Below, in pieces: positions 1-8,796 of a stretch of DNA of 64,000 nt. The stretch comes from Candidatus Thiothrix sulfatifontis (GTDB lineage Bacteria; Pseudomonadota; Gammaproteobacteria; Thiotrichales; Thiotrichaceae). The stretch's first letter is position 1. The number at the start of each line of letters is the position of its first letter. A program made the position numbers and the translations under genes. The notes below the pieces were generated by a model. It ran no database searches, was not told the origin of the DNA, and saw only the letters and a program-made list of their open reading frames with translations. The stretch is from positions 1,860,001-1,924,000 of the forward strand of contig CP094685.1 of assembly GCA_022828425.1 (NCBI GenBank), read 5' to 3'.

Positions 1-1210
1 GCGCCCCGGTTTGCCATTCACTCAAGCCGATGTAAATCAAACCGAGGTGGATATTCAGGTAACTGTCTAGTGCGTTGATCGTCTGTGCTTGTTCTGCTGC
101 TGTCTGGCAGCGTTCGTTGTCCCCATTAAACAAGCAGGCTGCTGCGTAGTATGCGTGTGAATAGGCATTAGCGGGAGCGAGTTGCAGCAAGGTATCGGCA
201 GCATGAGCCACCTTGGTTTCTATGGATTCAATGACCTGGTGTTTCAAGCCATATTCTGCAAGACAATGATTGATGTAGACAAATAAAGCTGGTACATCAT
301 TGGGGGCTTGTTCAAGCCGCTGTGTGCAGGCTTGCCAACTGGTTCGGAAGGTTGTGGGGGATGGATTCCATAGGTACTGGCGTACTGCAACCAATACTTG
401 GTGTTGGGAAGCAATGGGTTTACCTGAATCTAGTTGCTGACGCACCCAATAGTGATGTGCCACACCTGTTTCATAGTTGAGGGTATCGTGAGCGATACGC
501 TTGAATATCGGGTTAATGCTTGCAGGTGTTGGGTAGCTTTTTTCCAATGGAAAATTGTGCCCCCAGATAATCTGTTGGTTTACCCCATGCACCAAACTGC
601 ATTTGAGGCTATAGCCGGATTCTGTGGGGTAAAGGTCAAAAAATAGAATGAAATCTGCACCGTATTGTTGCCAGACATCAGACTGCCAAGATGCGTTGGC
701 CAATGTCACCTGACAAAAACTGAATTTTGCCAATGCAGCCACATAATCATTCGTCAGACGGGTGATGAAGGAAGTTCCCACATTTTCATCGGTCACGAAA
801 TGGCGGGGGATGCACATAATGCTGGGGCCTTGCGATTGGCTTACCGCCGCGTTTGCCCGTTCCAGCGGGAAAACAGGGTGCTGGTGGCTGAATTCAGGGC
901 AGTAACTGCCCATTGGCAAGTCGATGCGAATGGTGTCAAAGCGGCCTTCTGTCGCGTAATACTCACCCAGTTGATCCCGCAGCCGTCGGGCTTGCACGCG
1001 CACCAAAGGGCTTTCCAAGGCACTAAAATCCGTTGATCTTCCCAGTGCGTGAAGAGCGATAGCGTGTTGTGTGATCTGCGTTTGTTTTCCTGCCAGACTT
1101 TCCCGCACAATATAGCGCAAAAATTGGCTCAATATTTTGCGGGCGCGAAAACAGCGGCTGGTCAGAATGCGTTCAAGTTCAGCCTCTATTGCGGGGCGAT
1201 CGAGTTCCAT
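1..1210 (-). CDS. TPR-like protein, tandem paralogue 1 (partial, runs off left edge)
   Basis: An open minus-strand frame begins at the ATG whose complement is at 1208-1210 and stays open to the window edge, giving about 403 codons with the C-terminus missing. The start MELDRPAIEAELERIL and the following 150 residues are almost the same as in the gene just upstream (start 2779). They form a conserved N-terminal block with motifs such as FLRYIV, VRVQARRLRDQL and YYATEGRFD, a type often found ahead of TolB-like or TPR regions in environmental bacteria. The later part has helical TPR-like repeats (LLQLAPANAYSHAYYA). An AAAGGTAA Shine-Dalgarno precedes the ATG, and only 18 bp separate it from the upstream stop, so the two are co-transcribed. 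Function is unknown; a regulatory or scaffolding role is inference. Confidence 0.8.
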   Translation of the reverse strand, partial: MELDRPAIEAELERILTSRCFRARKILSQFLRYIVRESLAGKQTQITQHAIALHALGRSTDFSALESPLVRVQARRLRDQLGEYYATEGRFDTIRIDLPMGSYCPEFSHQHPVFPLERANAAVSQSQGPSIMCIPRHFVTDENVGTSFITRLTNDYVAALAKFSFCQVTLANASWQSDVWQQYGADFILFFDLYPTESGYSLKCSLVHGVNQQIIWGHNFPLEKSYPTPASINPIFKRIAHDTLNYETGVAHHYWVRQQLDSGKPIASQHQVLVAVRQYLWNPSPTTFRTSWQACTQRLEQAPNDVPALFVYINHCLAEYGLKHQVIESIETKVAHAADTLLQLAPANAYSHAYYAAACLFNGDNERCQTAAEQAQTINALDSYLNIHLGLIYIGLSEWQTGA

Positions 1211-1228
1211 GCGTTACCTTTAATGCGG

Positions 1229-2779
1229 CTACTGGTCGTCTGGCGCAGGCGTATTCCCCGTAACACGCGACCATAAGTGACGGATGATTTGATTGTTTTT
1301 ACGGCTAAATCCTTGCGCCAGTTTGTGACTGTCCTGCGCAAATTTAGGGTATGTCTGTGTTAGGTGTTGGTATTCTTGTTTGCCTTTTTCCTGCCACCCG
1401 CCCTGATGGTACAGCGCGGTGCGCAGCATGGTTGACCACAAATGCTTGAGTTTTATTTTCTTGGCCTCTTGCGCAGCGGCGAGGTAGCGCCCTTCGTGGT
1501 AATGGTATACACACAAGGGGATGTGATACCAATCCGGGTAAATGGGGCTGATATTAATACAATCCTGTATCAGTGCTGCCCCCCGCTCCCATTGGCCTAG
1601 CCCTATGTAAATCAAACCCGCAAGATTGTTAAGATGGCTGTCGAGCGGGTTAATGGCTTGCGCTTGGGTGATGCTATCGGCACATTGCCCGTATTCTTCT
1701 TGGAGTATGTAGGACATGGCTTGAAACAGGTGCGTGTAAGCATTATTGGGTGCTAGTTGAAGTAAACGTTCCACGGTTTGGGCAGTACGAGCGTGCAGCC
1801 GTTCAATTTCATGATATTTCAGTAAATAATCCCCACGGCAGTGGTCAGCAAACATAATCAGTGCCGGTATATCATCTGGAAATTGCTCCAGTCGCTGCTC
1901 ACAAGCACGTAACGTGGTACGAAAATTATCGTGAGAAATATTCGAGCAATACTGGCGAAATGTCACCAATACCTGATGTTGTGAACGGATGGGTTTGCCC
2001 GAATCCAACAGTTGGCGTACCCAATAATCTTGTGCAATTCCCTTTTCTGCGCCTACCGTGTCATGAGCAATGCGTTTAAAGATTTGTTGATGTAATGCCA
2101 GAGCTGGGTAGGTGTGATCAAGTGCAAAACTGTGCGCCCAGACAATTTGCCGATTCAACCCATGCACCAGACTGCACTTGAGGCTATAGCCGGATTCGGT
2201 AGGGTAAAGGTCAAAAAACAAGTTGAAATCTGTGCTATGCCAAACATCATGCCGTTGCGCTGCATCCGCTAACGTCACCTGACAAAAACGGAAGTGTGCC
2301 ATGACCGCCACATAATCATCCGTCAGACGGGTGATGAAGGCGTTTCCTACGCTTGCATCGGTCACGAAATGGCGGGGGATACAGGTAATGCTAGGGCCTT
2401 GCGATTGGCTGACCACCGCGTTTGCCAGTTCCAGCGGGAAAACAGGGTGCTGGCGGCTGAATTCAGGGCAGTAACTGCCCATCGGCAAGTCGATACGGAG
2501 GGTGTCAAAACGTCCTTCTGTCGCGTAATACTCACCCAGTTGATCCCGCAGCCGTCGGGCTTGCACACGTACCAAAGGGTTTTCCAAGGCACTAAAATCC
2601 GTTGGTCTTCCCAATGCATGAATAGCGATAGCGTATTGTGTGATCTGAGTTTGTTTTCCTGCCAGACTTTCCCACACAATATAGCGTAAAAATTGGCTCA
2701 ACATTTTGCAGGCGCGAAAACAGCGGCTGGTCAGAATGCGTTCAAGTTCAGCCTCTATTGCAGGACGATCAATTTCCAT
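1229..2779 (-). CDS. TPR-like protein, tandem paralogue 2 (516 aa)
   Basis: A complete 516-residue member of the tandem family. Residues 1-105 form the conserved N-terminal block (FLRYIVWESLAGKQTQITQYA, then VRVQARRLRDQLGEYYATEGRFD). Residues about 115-290 form a mixed middle domain. Residues about 290-500 are helical repeats with TPR character (LLQLAPNNAYTHLFQA, LNNLAGLIYIGLGQWERGAAL). There is no signal peptide or membrane segment, so it is probably cytoplasmic. The leader and N-terminal half are nearly identical in DNA to paralogue 1 while the middle differs, which suggests recent duplication or gene conversion. It lies between paralogues 3 and 1 on the same strand. The N-terminal block may be DNA- or protein-binding; I cannot assign a specific role. 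Confidence 0.82.
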   Translation of the reverse strand: MEIDRPAIEAELERILTSRCFRACKMLSQFLRYIVWESLAGKQTQITQYAIAIHALGRPTDFSALENPLVRVQARRLRDQLGEYYATEGRFDTLRIDLPMGSYCPEFSRQHPVFPLELANAVVSQSQGPSITCIPRHFVTDASVGNAFITRLTDDYVAVMAHFRFCQVTLADAAQRHDVWHSTDFNLFFDLYPTESGYSLKCSLVHGLNRQIVWAHSFALDHTYPALALHQQIFKRIAHDTVGAEKGIAQDYWVRQLLDSGKPIRSQHQVLVTFRQYCSNISHDNFRTTLRACEQRLEQFPDDIPALIMFADHCRGDYLLKYHEIERLHARTAQTVERLLQLAPNNAYTHLFQAMSYILQEEYGQCADSITQAQAINPLDSHLNNLAGLIYIGLGQWERGAALIQDCINISPIYPDWYHIPLCVYHYHEGRYLAAAQEAKKIKLKHLWSTMLRTALYHQGGWQEKGKQEYQHLTQTYPKFAQDSHKLAQGFSRKNNQIIRHLWSRVTGNTPAPDDQ

Positions 2780-2886
2780 GCATTACCTTTAAGGAAGTGG
2801 ACGTAAGTTATGTACTATAGGGGTTTGCATACAAAGTTATACCATCCATTCTCTGTTTTCACGCAAAGGGGGCATTAAAAATAAAA

Positions 2887-2915
2887 AAGGCTACGCAGTT
2901 GGGGCTGGTAGCCTT
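2887..2915 (-). terminator. Rho-independent terminator downstream of paralogue 3
   Basis: The arms AAGGCTAC (2887-2894) and GTAGCCTT (2908-2915) can pair, and an inner CAG/CTG extends the stem. Read on the minus strand, the hairpin is followed by TTTTTTATTTTTAAT. It lies about 150 nt past the stop of the 3064-4332 gene and ahead of the next tandem gene, so it separates their transcription units. The rest of the 2780-3063 gap is AT-rich and presumably holds the promoter of the 2779 gene; I see no further gene there. Confidence 0.8.
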
Positions 2916-3063
2916 AAAGGGCTTGCGAGGGATAATGCAAGATTTTTAAAATTAATTAATGATAGAGTGTTAAGTGTGTGAATTTCTAAAACAAGCAAAT
3001 GCTACCATTTAGGAATAAATCATAACAGTAACCAAAATTTGTTACGAAAATAATAAATAACTA

Positions 3064-4332
3064 TTACTCAATAATTTTATCAGTAGTATTTAAATTTGAA
3101 ATTGACGCAATTGATTTTTCTTGGGTTAATCTCCTGTGAATTAACGCAGCAATTGTTTCGAGGTGTGTATCCAGCGGATTAATCGCTTGCGCTTGTTGCA
3201 GAGCTGCTAGGCACGCATCATGCTCTGCTGACAACAGGCAAGACAGCGCGTAGTACAAGTGTGAATAAGCATTGCCGGGGGCTAGTTGCAGCAGGGTTTC
3301 GGTAATGTAGGCGAGGCGTTCTTCCAACGTTTCAATTTGCCGGTATTGGAATAAATAGTCCATTCGGCAGTAATCAGCGTAAACAATCATCGCTTGCACA
3401 TCATTCGGAACGTGCGCTAAGCGTTGTTCACAAATTTTGACACTGCGCTGAAACGCGGCGGGGGAGCGTTCCCATAATTGCTGACGTAACGCCAACATAA
3501 CCTGATAGTGCGCGGCAATCGGTTTGGCTGAGGCCGTCAGGTAACGCGCCCAAACATGGTGCGCTACGCCTTGTTCATAGTCTAAGGTATTGTGGGCGAT
3601 GTGTTTAAAAATGGCTTGGAGTTGAGGTTGAGAGTCGCCGAAGTGTGCATTGAGTGTGAAACTCTGCGCCCATGCCGTTTGTTCCGTGGGGACATGTATC
3701 AAGCTGCATTTGAGACGGTAATGTTCGGCAGTGGCGGTATGCAAATCCAAAAATAGTGCGAAATCCGCGTGGTGGCGCTGTAACGCATCACGCGATTGCC
3801 AGCGGGTTTCCTGCGTAAATATCACTTGGCAACCGTTAAAATGCGTCAAAATATTGATGTAATCGCGGGTTAGACGTGTGATAAGTGACCAGCTATCCGG
3901 GGTATTCATAAATGTGCGGGGAGTACAAACAATGCTGGGGCCTTGGGAGAGGCTGAAGCTTGTCTCTGCCAGCATTATCGGTTGATACACGGTTTGCGTG
4001 ATGGAGTGGGTAAATGTGGCGTAGTAGCCGCGTGTTGCCAATTCAATCGTTATGGGATCGAAACGGCCTTCGCTGGCATAATATTCATCTAATAGCTTGC
4101 GTAAGCGCCCAGCCTGTATGCGTATTAGCGGGTCAATGGCGCTATTAAAATCAGGTGATTTTCCTAATCCTTCGACGGCAATGGCGTATTGCGTGATTTT
4201 TGCAATATTTCCCGCCAGCGTTTGCGTCACCACGTAATGTAAAAAAGCCCGCAATACTTTACGTGAGCGAAAATGACGGCTTTTTAAAATATTATCCAAT
4301 TCTGATAATGCTGATGATTCGTCAATTCTCAT
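3064..4332 (-). CDS. TPR-like protein, tandem paralogue 3 (422 aa, shorter C-terminus)
   Basis: This is the third and most diverged paralogue. The N-terminal block is recognisable (SRHFRSRKVLRAFLHYVV, then LIRIQAGRLRKLLDEYY and SEGRFDPI), followed by the same middle domain and TPR-like helices (LLQLAPGNAYSHLYYALS). It stops after ALIHRRLTQEKS and a low-similarity tail, so it lacks the last roughly 100 residues found in the 516-aa paralogue. That is either a real short form or an old truncation. It begins MRIDESSAL and is followed by its own terminator at 2887-2915. Its upstream neighbour on the same strand is the 48-residue zinc-ribbon gene that ends 20 bp before it. Function unknown. Confidence 0.78.
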   Translation of the reverse strand: MRIDESSALSELDNILKSRHFRSRKVLRAFLHYVVTQTLAGNIAKITQYAIAVEGLGKSPDFNSAIDPLIRIQAGRLRKLLDEYYASEGRFDPITIELATRGYYATFTHSITQTVYQPIMLAETSFSLSQGPSIVCTPRTFMNTPDSWSLITRLTRDYINILTHFNGCQVIFTQETRWQSRDALQRHHADFALFLDLHTATAEHYRLKCSLIHVPTEQTAWAQSFTLNAHFGDSQPQLQAIFKHIAHNTLDYEQGVAHHVWARYLTASAKPIAAHYQVMLALRQQLWERSPAAFQRSVKICEQRLAHVPNDVQAMIVYADYCRMDYLFQYRQIETLEERLAYITETLLQLAPGNAYSHLYYALSCLLSAEHDACLAALQQAQAINPLDTHLETIAALIHRRLTQEKSIASISNLNTTDKIIE

Positions 4333-4352
4333 AAAAATTTAACATATCAATA

Positions 4353-4499
4353 TTAGCCACCTCTCCAAAAACGTTTGCCGCAGCACTTGCAACGGTAGCG
4401 GATTTTTTGAGGTGAAAATAGACGTTGCCACCAATTCGGGCGTGAGCGGCGGGCAGGTGAATCACATTTGGGACAGGTAGTAAGATTGGTTCCTGACAT
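4353..4499 (-). CDS. 48-aa zinc-ribbon protein
   Basis: A short minus-strand frame that encodes MSGTNLTTCPKCDSPARRSR and ends KCCGKRFWRGG before a TAA stop at 4353-4355. Two cysteine knuckles (CPKC at residues 9-12 and CKCCGK at 37-42), separated by a basic and aromatic linker (NWWQRLF), are the pattern of a small treble-clef or zinc-ribbon fold. The frame ends 20 bp before paralogue 3 on the same strand, so the two may form an operon. The product may bind nucleic acid or be an accessory of the TPR family; that is inference. The conserved knuckle spacing supports a real gene despite its size. Confidence 0.6.
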   Translation of the reverse strand: MSGTNLTTCPKCDSPARRSRPNWWQRLFSPQKIRYRCKCCGKRFWRGG

Positions 4500-4550
4500 G
4501 GCTATCCATCCACTGATACTGCGGATTTATTAATCTGCTTCTTGTTTTCA

Positions 4551-4584
4551 AAAAAAAGCTATCCAGTCAGAATTTCTGGATAGC
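4551..4584 (-). terminator. Rho-independent terminator of the cytochrome c5 gene
   Basis: GCTATCCAG (4558-4566) pairs with CTGGATAGC (4576-4584). On the minus strand the stem is followed by a run of eight T residues (the A-run ending at 4557). It lies about 75 nt beyond the stop of the cytochrome gene transcribed toward it. Confidence 0.85.
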
Positions 4585-4658
4585 CACCTAGTCTTTTACC
4601 AAAATAGATGATAATAGGCCTATTACCGACTCTGGTAGTAACAGGATTTTGTTACAAT

Positions 4659-5051
4659 TTACTTGACTTGCGCCACCATGTAATCCACGGCTGCTTTGAC
4701 TTCATCATCAGACAGCGCCGGGTTGCCGCCTTTAGCGGGCATCACGCCTTTACCCTTGAGGCTGGATGCGTAAAGTGCATCCATACCCGTTGCAATGCGC
4801 GGCTCCCACGCGGCTTTGTCACCCAGTTTAGGCGAGCCAGCGATACCTGCGTCATGGCAGCTCATGCATAAACCTTTGTAAATTTTCTCGCCGTCGATTT
4901 TAGCAGCATCGGTCGCTTTGTCGTCGGTTTTGGGGGCTTCCGCCGCCGCTTCCGGTTTCGCGGCATCGGCGGGTTTTTCTTCAGCAAACGCAGGGGCGTT
5001 GGCTTGTGCAAGCGTGAGGATGGCAATACCTATCAGGCTTAATGCTTTCAT
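4659..5051 (-). CDS. Periplasmic c-type cytochrome, c5 family
   Basis: A 130-residue monohaem cytochrome. It has an N-terminal signal peptide (about residues 1-23, ending AFA) and an Ala/Lys/Glu-rich linker to about residue 50. The haem site CMSCH is at residues 62-66 and the distal Met ligand lies in GVMPAKGG (Met104). The C-terminal helix AAVDYMVAQVK is typical of the c5/cytochrome c class I fold. It should carry electrons in the periplasm, for example toward a terminal oxidase or from sulfur-oxidation enzymes; the partner is not visible here. It is monocistronic, has its own terminator at 4551-4584, and is divergent from trxC across a 167-bp promoter region. Confidence 0.92.
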   Translation of the reverse strand: MKALSLIGIAILTLAQANAPAFAEEKPADAAKPEAAAEAPKTDDKATDAAKIDGEKIYKGLCMSCHDAGIAGSPKLGDKAAWEPRIATGMDALYASSLKGKGVMPAKGGNPALSDDEVKAAVDYMVAQVK

Positions 5052-5218
5052 TGAGATTTCTCCTAGCGATTATGGTTTGTCGTATTATCAACAATCTGAT
5101 CATACGGGTTTCCGGTCGGGGCGCAATTCTCGGTAAATATTGATGGGTATTAGCGCTTTAAAACGGGTAAATGCCACCCATAATGAAAGCATTGCTAAAT
5201 TAACGTTAAGGATATGAC

Positions 5219-5653
5219 ATGAGTAACCCGATGAATATCGTCTGCCCCGCGTGCAGCGTCACCAATCGCATTCCAGCAGAACGGCTGGGCGAACACGCCA
5301 AGTGTGGCAAATGCGGCAGCGATTTGTTTACTGGACACCCAACCGAGCTAAGCGCTGAGAATTTTGCCAAACACATCAGCCGCAATGATATTCCCGTCCT
5401 CGTTGATTTTTGGGCACCGTGGTGTGGCCCTTGCCGTCAGATGGCTCCGGCGTTTGCACAAACAGCGGCACAACTGGAACCCAGAGTACGCTTTGCGAAA
5501 CTGAATACCGAAGATCACCAAATGGTGGGGGCGCACTACAATATTCGCAGCATTCCGACCATGGTGTTGTTTAAAGGCGGGCAAGAAATTGCGCGGCAGT
5601 CTGGTGCGATGGGAGCGGCGGATATTGAACGTTGGGTACGTAGCCAACTTTAA
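5219..5653 (+). CDS. trxC: Thioredoxin 2
   Basis: A 144-residue TrxC-type thioredoxin. The N-terminal zinc ribbon has cysteines 9, 12, 29 and 32 (CPAC, CGKC), and the thioredoxin fold has the active site WCGPC at residues 68-72 and the cis-proline segment RSIPTMVLF. It reduces protein disulfides in the cytoplasm using thioredoxin reductase; in this family the zinc ribbon tunes redox potential and heat stability. AAGGAT lies about 7 nt before the ATG. It is monocistronic, convergent with the RND pump gene and divergent from cytochrome c5. Confidence 0.95.
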   Translation: MSNPMNIVCPACSVTNRIPAERLGEHAKCGKCGSDLFTGHPTELSAENFAKHISRNDIPVLVDFWAPWCGPCRQMAPAFAQTAAQLEPRVRFAKLNTEDHQMVGAHYNIRSIPTMVLFKGGQEIARQSGAMGAADIERWVRSQL

Positions 5654-5670
5654 CCCGTGTACACATTGGC

Positions 5671-5698
5671 GCGGGAGCAAATGGCTGTTTGCTCCCGC
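5671..5698. terminator. Hairpin between convergent genes (possible bidirectional terminator)
   Basis: A perfect 11-bp stem (GCGGGAGCAAA, 5671-5681, with TTTGCTCCCGC, 5688-5698) and a 6-nt loop lie in the 53-bp gap between trxC and the RND gene. Neither side has a clear T-run, so termination efficiency is uncertain. Position and stem strength support a shared transcription end. Confidence 0.55.
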
Positions 5699-5706
5699 AG
5701 TTATGC

Positions 5707-8700
5707 TCAGGCGTGTTTGAACTTACCGCTGAGCTTGCTGAATCCGACCAAAATGTCGTCAATAAACGTAAACACCACCGGAATCACCAGCAAACTCAGC
5801 ACCGTTGACGCCAGCAAGCCGCCGATGACCACAATCGCCATCGGTTGGCGGAAGCTGGGGTCAGCCGCTAACCCCAACGCGGTTGGCATCATCCCTGCAC
5901 TCATCGCAATCGTGGTCATCACAATCGGACGGGCGCGTTTGTGGCAGGCATCCAACAGCGCATCCACGCGGTTTTTCTGGTCACGTTCCCGCGCCATCAC
6001 CGCATAATCCACTAGCAAAATCGAGTTTTTGGTCACAATGCCCATCAGCATCAGCAAGCCAATGACCGCAGGCATCGAGAAGCTACTGCCCGTCAGCAAC
6101 AATGCCAACAGCGCCCCGCCGATTGACAAGGGCAATGCCGCCAGAATCGTAATCGGTTGTAAAAAGTCGTGGAACAGCAGCACCAACACAATGTAAATCA
6201 ACAATACCCCGATCAACATCGCACCACCGAACCCGCCGAAGAGTTCCGCCATGCGTTCCGCATCCCCCGAACTTTGCCGAATCACACCGGGGGGCAGGGT
6301 TGCCAAACTCGGCAACTTATCCACCATGGTGGTCACTTGCCCGACGGGTAAGCCGTTCAATTCCACATCAATACTGACATTGCGCATCCGATCGAAACGA
6401 TCCAAACGCGCCGGGCCGCTGCCCAATTGCACATCCGCCACCGCCGCTAATGGCACCGCACCATTGCGCCCCGGAATCCGCAATTGGCGAATCGTATCGA
6501 GATCATTGCGCACACTTTCATCAAATTGCACCCGAATCGGGATTTGGCGCTGGGGTAAATTGAGCTTGGGTAAGCGGGTGGAAAAATCCCCGCTGGTTGC
6601 CACGCGCACCACTTGCCCCAAAGCCTCGGTGCTCACGCCTAATTCTGCTGCCCGCGTGTAATTGGGGGTAATGTGAATTTCAGGGCGTTGCAAACTGGCA
6701 CCGGACACCACATTGCCGATGCCTTGCAGGGTGCGCAAATCGCGTTCCGCACGCTGCGCTGCGGTCAGCAACAGCTCGCCATCATCACTGGCTAACACCA
6801 CCTGCGTTTTGTCGCCCGAACCGCCCGAACCCACGGTGTAACGCACCCCCGGTAGCTCTTTCAACGCTTGACGAATGTCGGCTTCGACCGCGATTTGGGT
6901 GCGTGAACGTTCCTCGCGGGTAGTGAGACTGACGGTCAGCGTGGCTTTGCGCACATCCGCACCGCCACCTTCGGCAATCGGGCCGCTGCTTACGCCACTG
7001 GCTGCACCGACCAGTGTGAAGACTTGTTTCACATCGGCTAAGGGTTGCAACAAACGCCGGGCGCGTTCAGCAATGGCGTAGGATTCTTCCAGCGTGCTGC
7101 CCGGTTGCATTTCCAGCGTTACCGAGGTCAGTGCGGTATCCGCCGGTGGTACGAAGCCTTTGGGTAACAAGGGTATAATTTGCATTGACCCCGCAAAGAT
7201 CGCAATCGCCGCCACTAACGTGATAAAGCGGTGTTTCAAACACCAGCCTGCCGCCGTCATGTAATGGCGCATAAACCAGCCGTCACGCTCCGGCTGTGCG
7301 GTTTTTTCATGAGCTTTGGGATTGTGCGGTTTCAGGAAATATGCCGCCATCATTGGTGTGAGCAAACGCGCCACCGCCAGCGAGAAGAACACCGATACCG
7401 CAGCGGTAATCCCAAACGATTCAAAAAACTTACCCGGCACACCGCCCATAAACGCCGTCGGTAAAAACACCGCAATCAGCGTAAACGTGGTCGCAATCAC
7501 CGCCAGCCCGATTTCATCGGCGGCTTCGATGGCGGCTTGTTTGGGCGTTTTGCCCATGCGCAAATGGCGTTCAATGTTTTCCACTTCCACAATCGCGTCA
7601 TCGACCAAGACTCCGACTACCAACGCAAGCGCCAGCAAGGTGAGAATATTCAGCGAGAACCCAAAGTAATGCATCGCCGCAAACGTGGGAATAATCGCCA
7701 ACGGCAACGCTGCTGCGGATACCAATGTGGCGCGTATGTCCCGCAAAAACAGGAATACCACCAAAATGGCTAAGGCAGCACCTTCGTACAGTAAATGCAT
7801 TGAGCCGGTGTAATTGGCTTGAATGCGTTCAATGGTGTCGTAGGCTTCCGCCATTTGCACTTGCGGATACGCACTAGACAGTTTAGTCACCGCTGTTCGC
7901 ACGCCTTCTACCACGTCAATTTCACTGGCGCCGCGTACCCGTGTGACTTGGAAACCGACCACCGCTTTGCCATCCAGCAAAGCGTGTGTGGAACGTTCCG
8001 CAATGGTATCGCGAATGGTGGCAAGTTGATCCAAGCGCACATGCCGCCCGTTTGAGAGCGGAATTTCGATGGCACCGAGTTCGGTTGCCGTACCGACACG
8101 CCCTAAGGTACGTACCGATTGAATACCGCCGCCCACATCACCACGTCCACCGGGTGCATCTTGCTGCATTTGCCCTAAACGGCTGGAAACGTCAGCAGCC
8201 GTCACCCCCAAACCTGCCATGAGTGCCGGGTTCAGGTCGATACGCACTTCGCGATTAACACCGCCGACTCGTGATACTTGACCGACACCTTTGACCGCCA
8301 TTAATTCGCGCGTAATCTCGTTGTCGACAAACCAAGACAGCGCTTCTTCGTCCATGTTGGGCGCGGCAACGGTGAATGTCACCAGTGGACTGCCCGCAGT
8401 CGTCACTTTCGAGACCACCGGGTCATTCATTTGCGGTGGCAAGTTGGCGCGAATGGTGTCGATAGCGTTGCGCACTTCGTTGAGCGCGACCTCGGTATCT
8501 TTGTCAATGTCGAATTCGACGACGATGCTGGCAGAACTGTCGGTCAAGGTGGTACGTAAATGCTCAACGCCGGTAATCGTGGCAAGCTGGTTTTCGATCT
8601 TGCGGGCAACTTCGCTTTCGAGCTGTTCAGGGTCAGCGCCTTCCAGTGAGGCATTTACAATAATGGTGGGGAAATCAATATCGGGGAAATTTTGAATGCC

Positions 8701-8796
8701 GAGCGCTTGAAACCCCTTGATTCCCAAGAAGCTTAGCAACATGAACAATAACACCGCCGGGACGGGGTTGTGGATTGACCAAGCGGAAACGTTCAT
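5707..8796 (-). CDS. RND efflux pump, inner-membrane transporter (AcrB/HAE1 type)
   Basis: A 1029-residue, full-length resistance-nodulation-division transporter. TM1 is followed by the large periplasmic porter domain (GIQNFPDIDFPTI, NAIDTIRANLPPQM). The TM4 proton-relay pair is in VGVLVDDAIVEVENIERHL, then come VFLPTAFMGG, a second porter half and the C-terminal bundle (IGLLMLMGIVTKNSILLVDYA). These are hallmarks of the HAE1 branch, which exports hydrophobic or amphiphilic compounds through an outer-membrane channel. Its start overlaps the stop of the membrane fusion protein gene by ATGA, so the two are translationally coupled. No outer-membrane TolC-type gene lies nearby. Substrate unknown. 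Confidence 0.93.
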   Translation of the reverse strand: MNVSAWSIHNPVPAVLLFMLLSFLGIKGFQALGIQNFPDIDFPTIIVNASLEGADPEQLESEVARKIENQLATITGVEHLRTTLTDSSASIVVEFDIDKDTEVALNEVRNAIDTIRANLPPQMNDPVVSKVTTAGSPLVTFTVAAPNMDEEALSWFVDNEITRELMAVKGVGQVSRVGGVNREVRIDLNPALMAGLGVTAADVSSRLGQMQQDAPGGRGDVGGGIQSVRTLGRVGTATELGAIEIPLSNGRHVRLDQLATIRDTIAERSTHALLDGKAVVGFQVTRVRGASEIDVVEGVRTAVTKLSSAYPQVQMAEAYDTIERIQANYTGSMHLLYEGAALAILVVFLFLRDIRATLVSAAALPLAIIPTFAAMHYFGFSLNILTLLALALVVGVLVDDAIVEVENIERHLRMGKTPKQAAIEAADEIGLAVIATTFTLIAVFLPTAFMGGVPGKFFESFGITAAVSVFFSLAVARLLTPMMAAYFLKPHNPKAHEKTAQPERDGWFMRHYMTAAGWCLKHRFITLVAAIAIFAGSMQIIPLLPKGFVPPADTALTSVTLEMQPGSTLEESYAIAERARRLLQPLADVKQVFTLVGAASGVSSGPIAEGGGADVRKATLTVSLTTREERSRTQIAVEADIRQALKELPGVRYTVGSGGSGDKTQVVLASDDGELLLTAAQRAERDLRTLQGIGNVVSGASLQRPEIHITPNYTRAAELGVSTEALGQVVRVATSGDFSTRLPKLNLPQRQIPIRVQFDESVRNDLDTIRQLRIPGRNGAVPLAAVADVQLGSGPARLDRFDRMRNVSIDVELNGLPVGQVTTMVDKLPSLATLPPGVIRQSSGDAERMAELFGGFGGAMLIGVLLIYIVLVLLFHDFLQPITILAALPLSIGGALLALLLTGSSFSMPAVIGLLMLMGIVTKNSILLVDYAVMARERDQKNRVDALLDACHKRARPIVMTTIAMSAGMMPTALGLAADPSFRQPMAIVVIGGLLASTVLSLLVIPVVFTFIDDILVGFSKLSGKFKHA

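Noticed and set aside
434-1276. Plus-strand frames over the first paralogue
   Set aside because: Opposite a clearly coding minus strand with a paralogue alongside.
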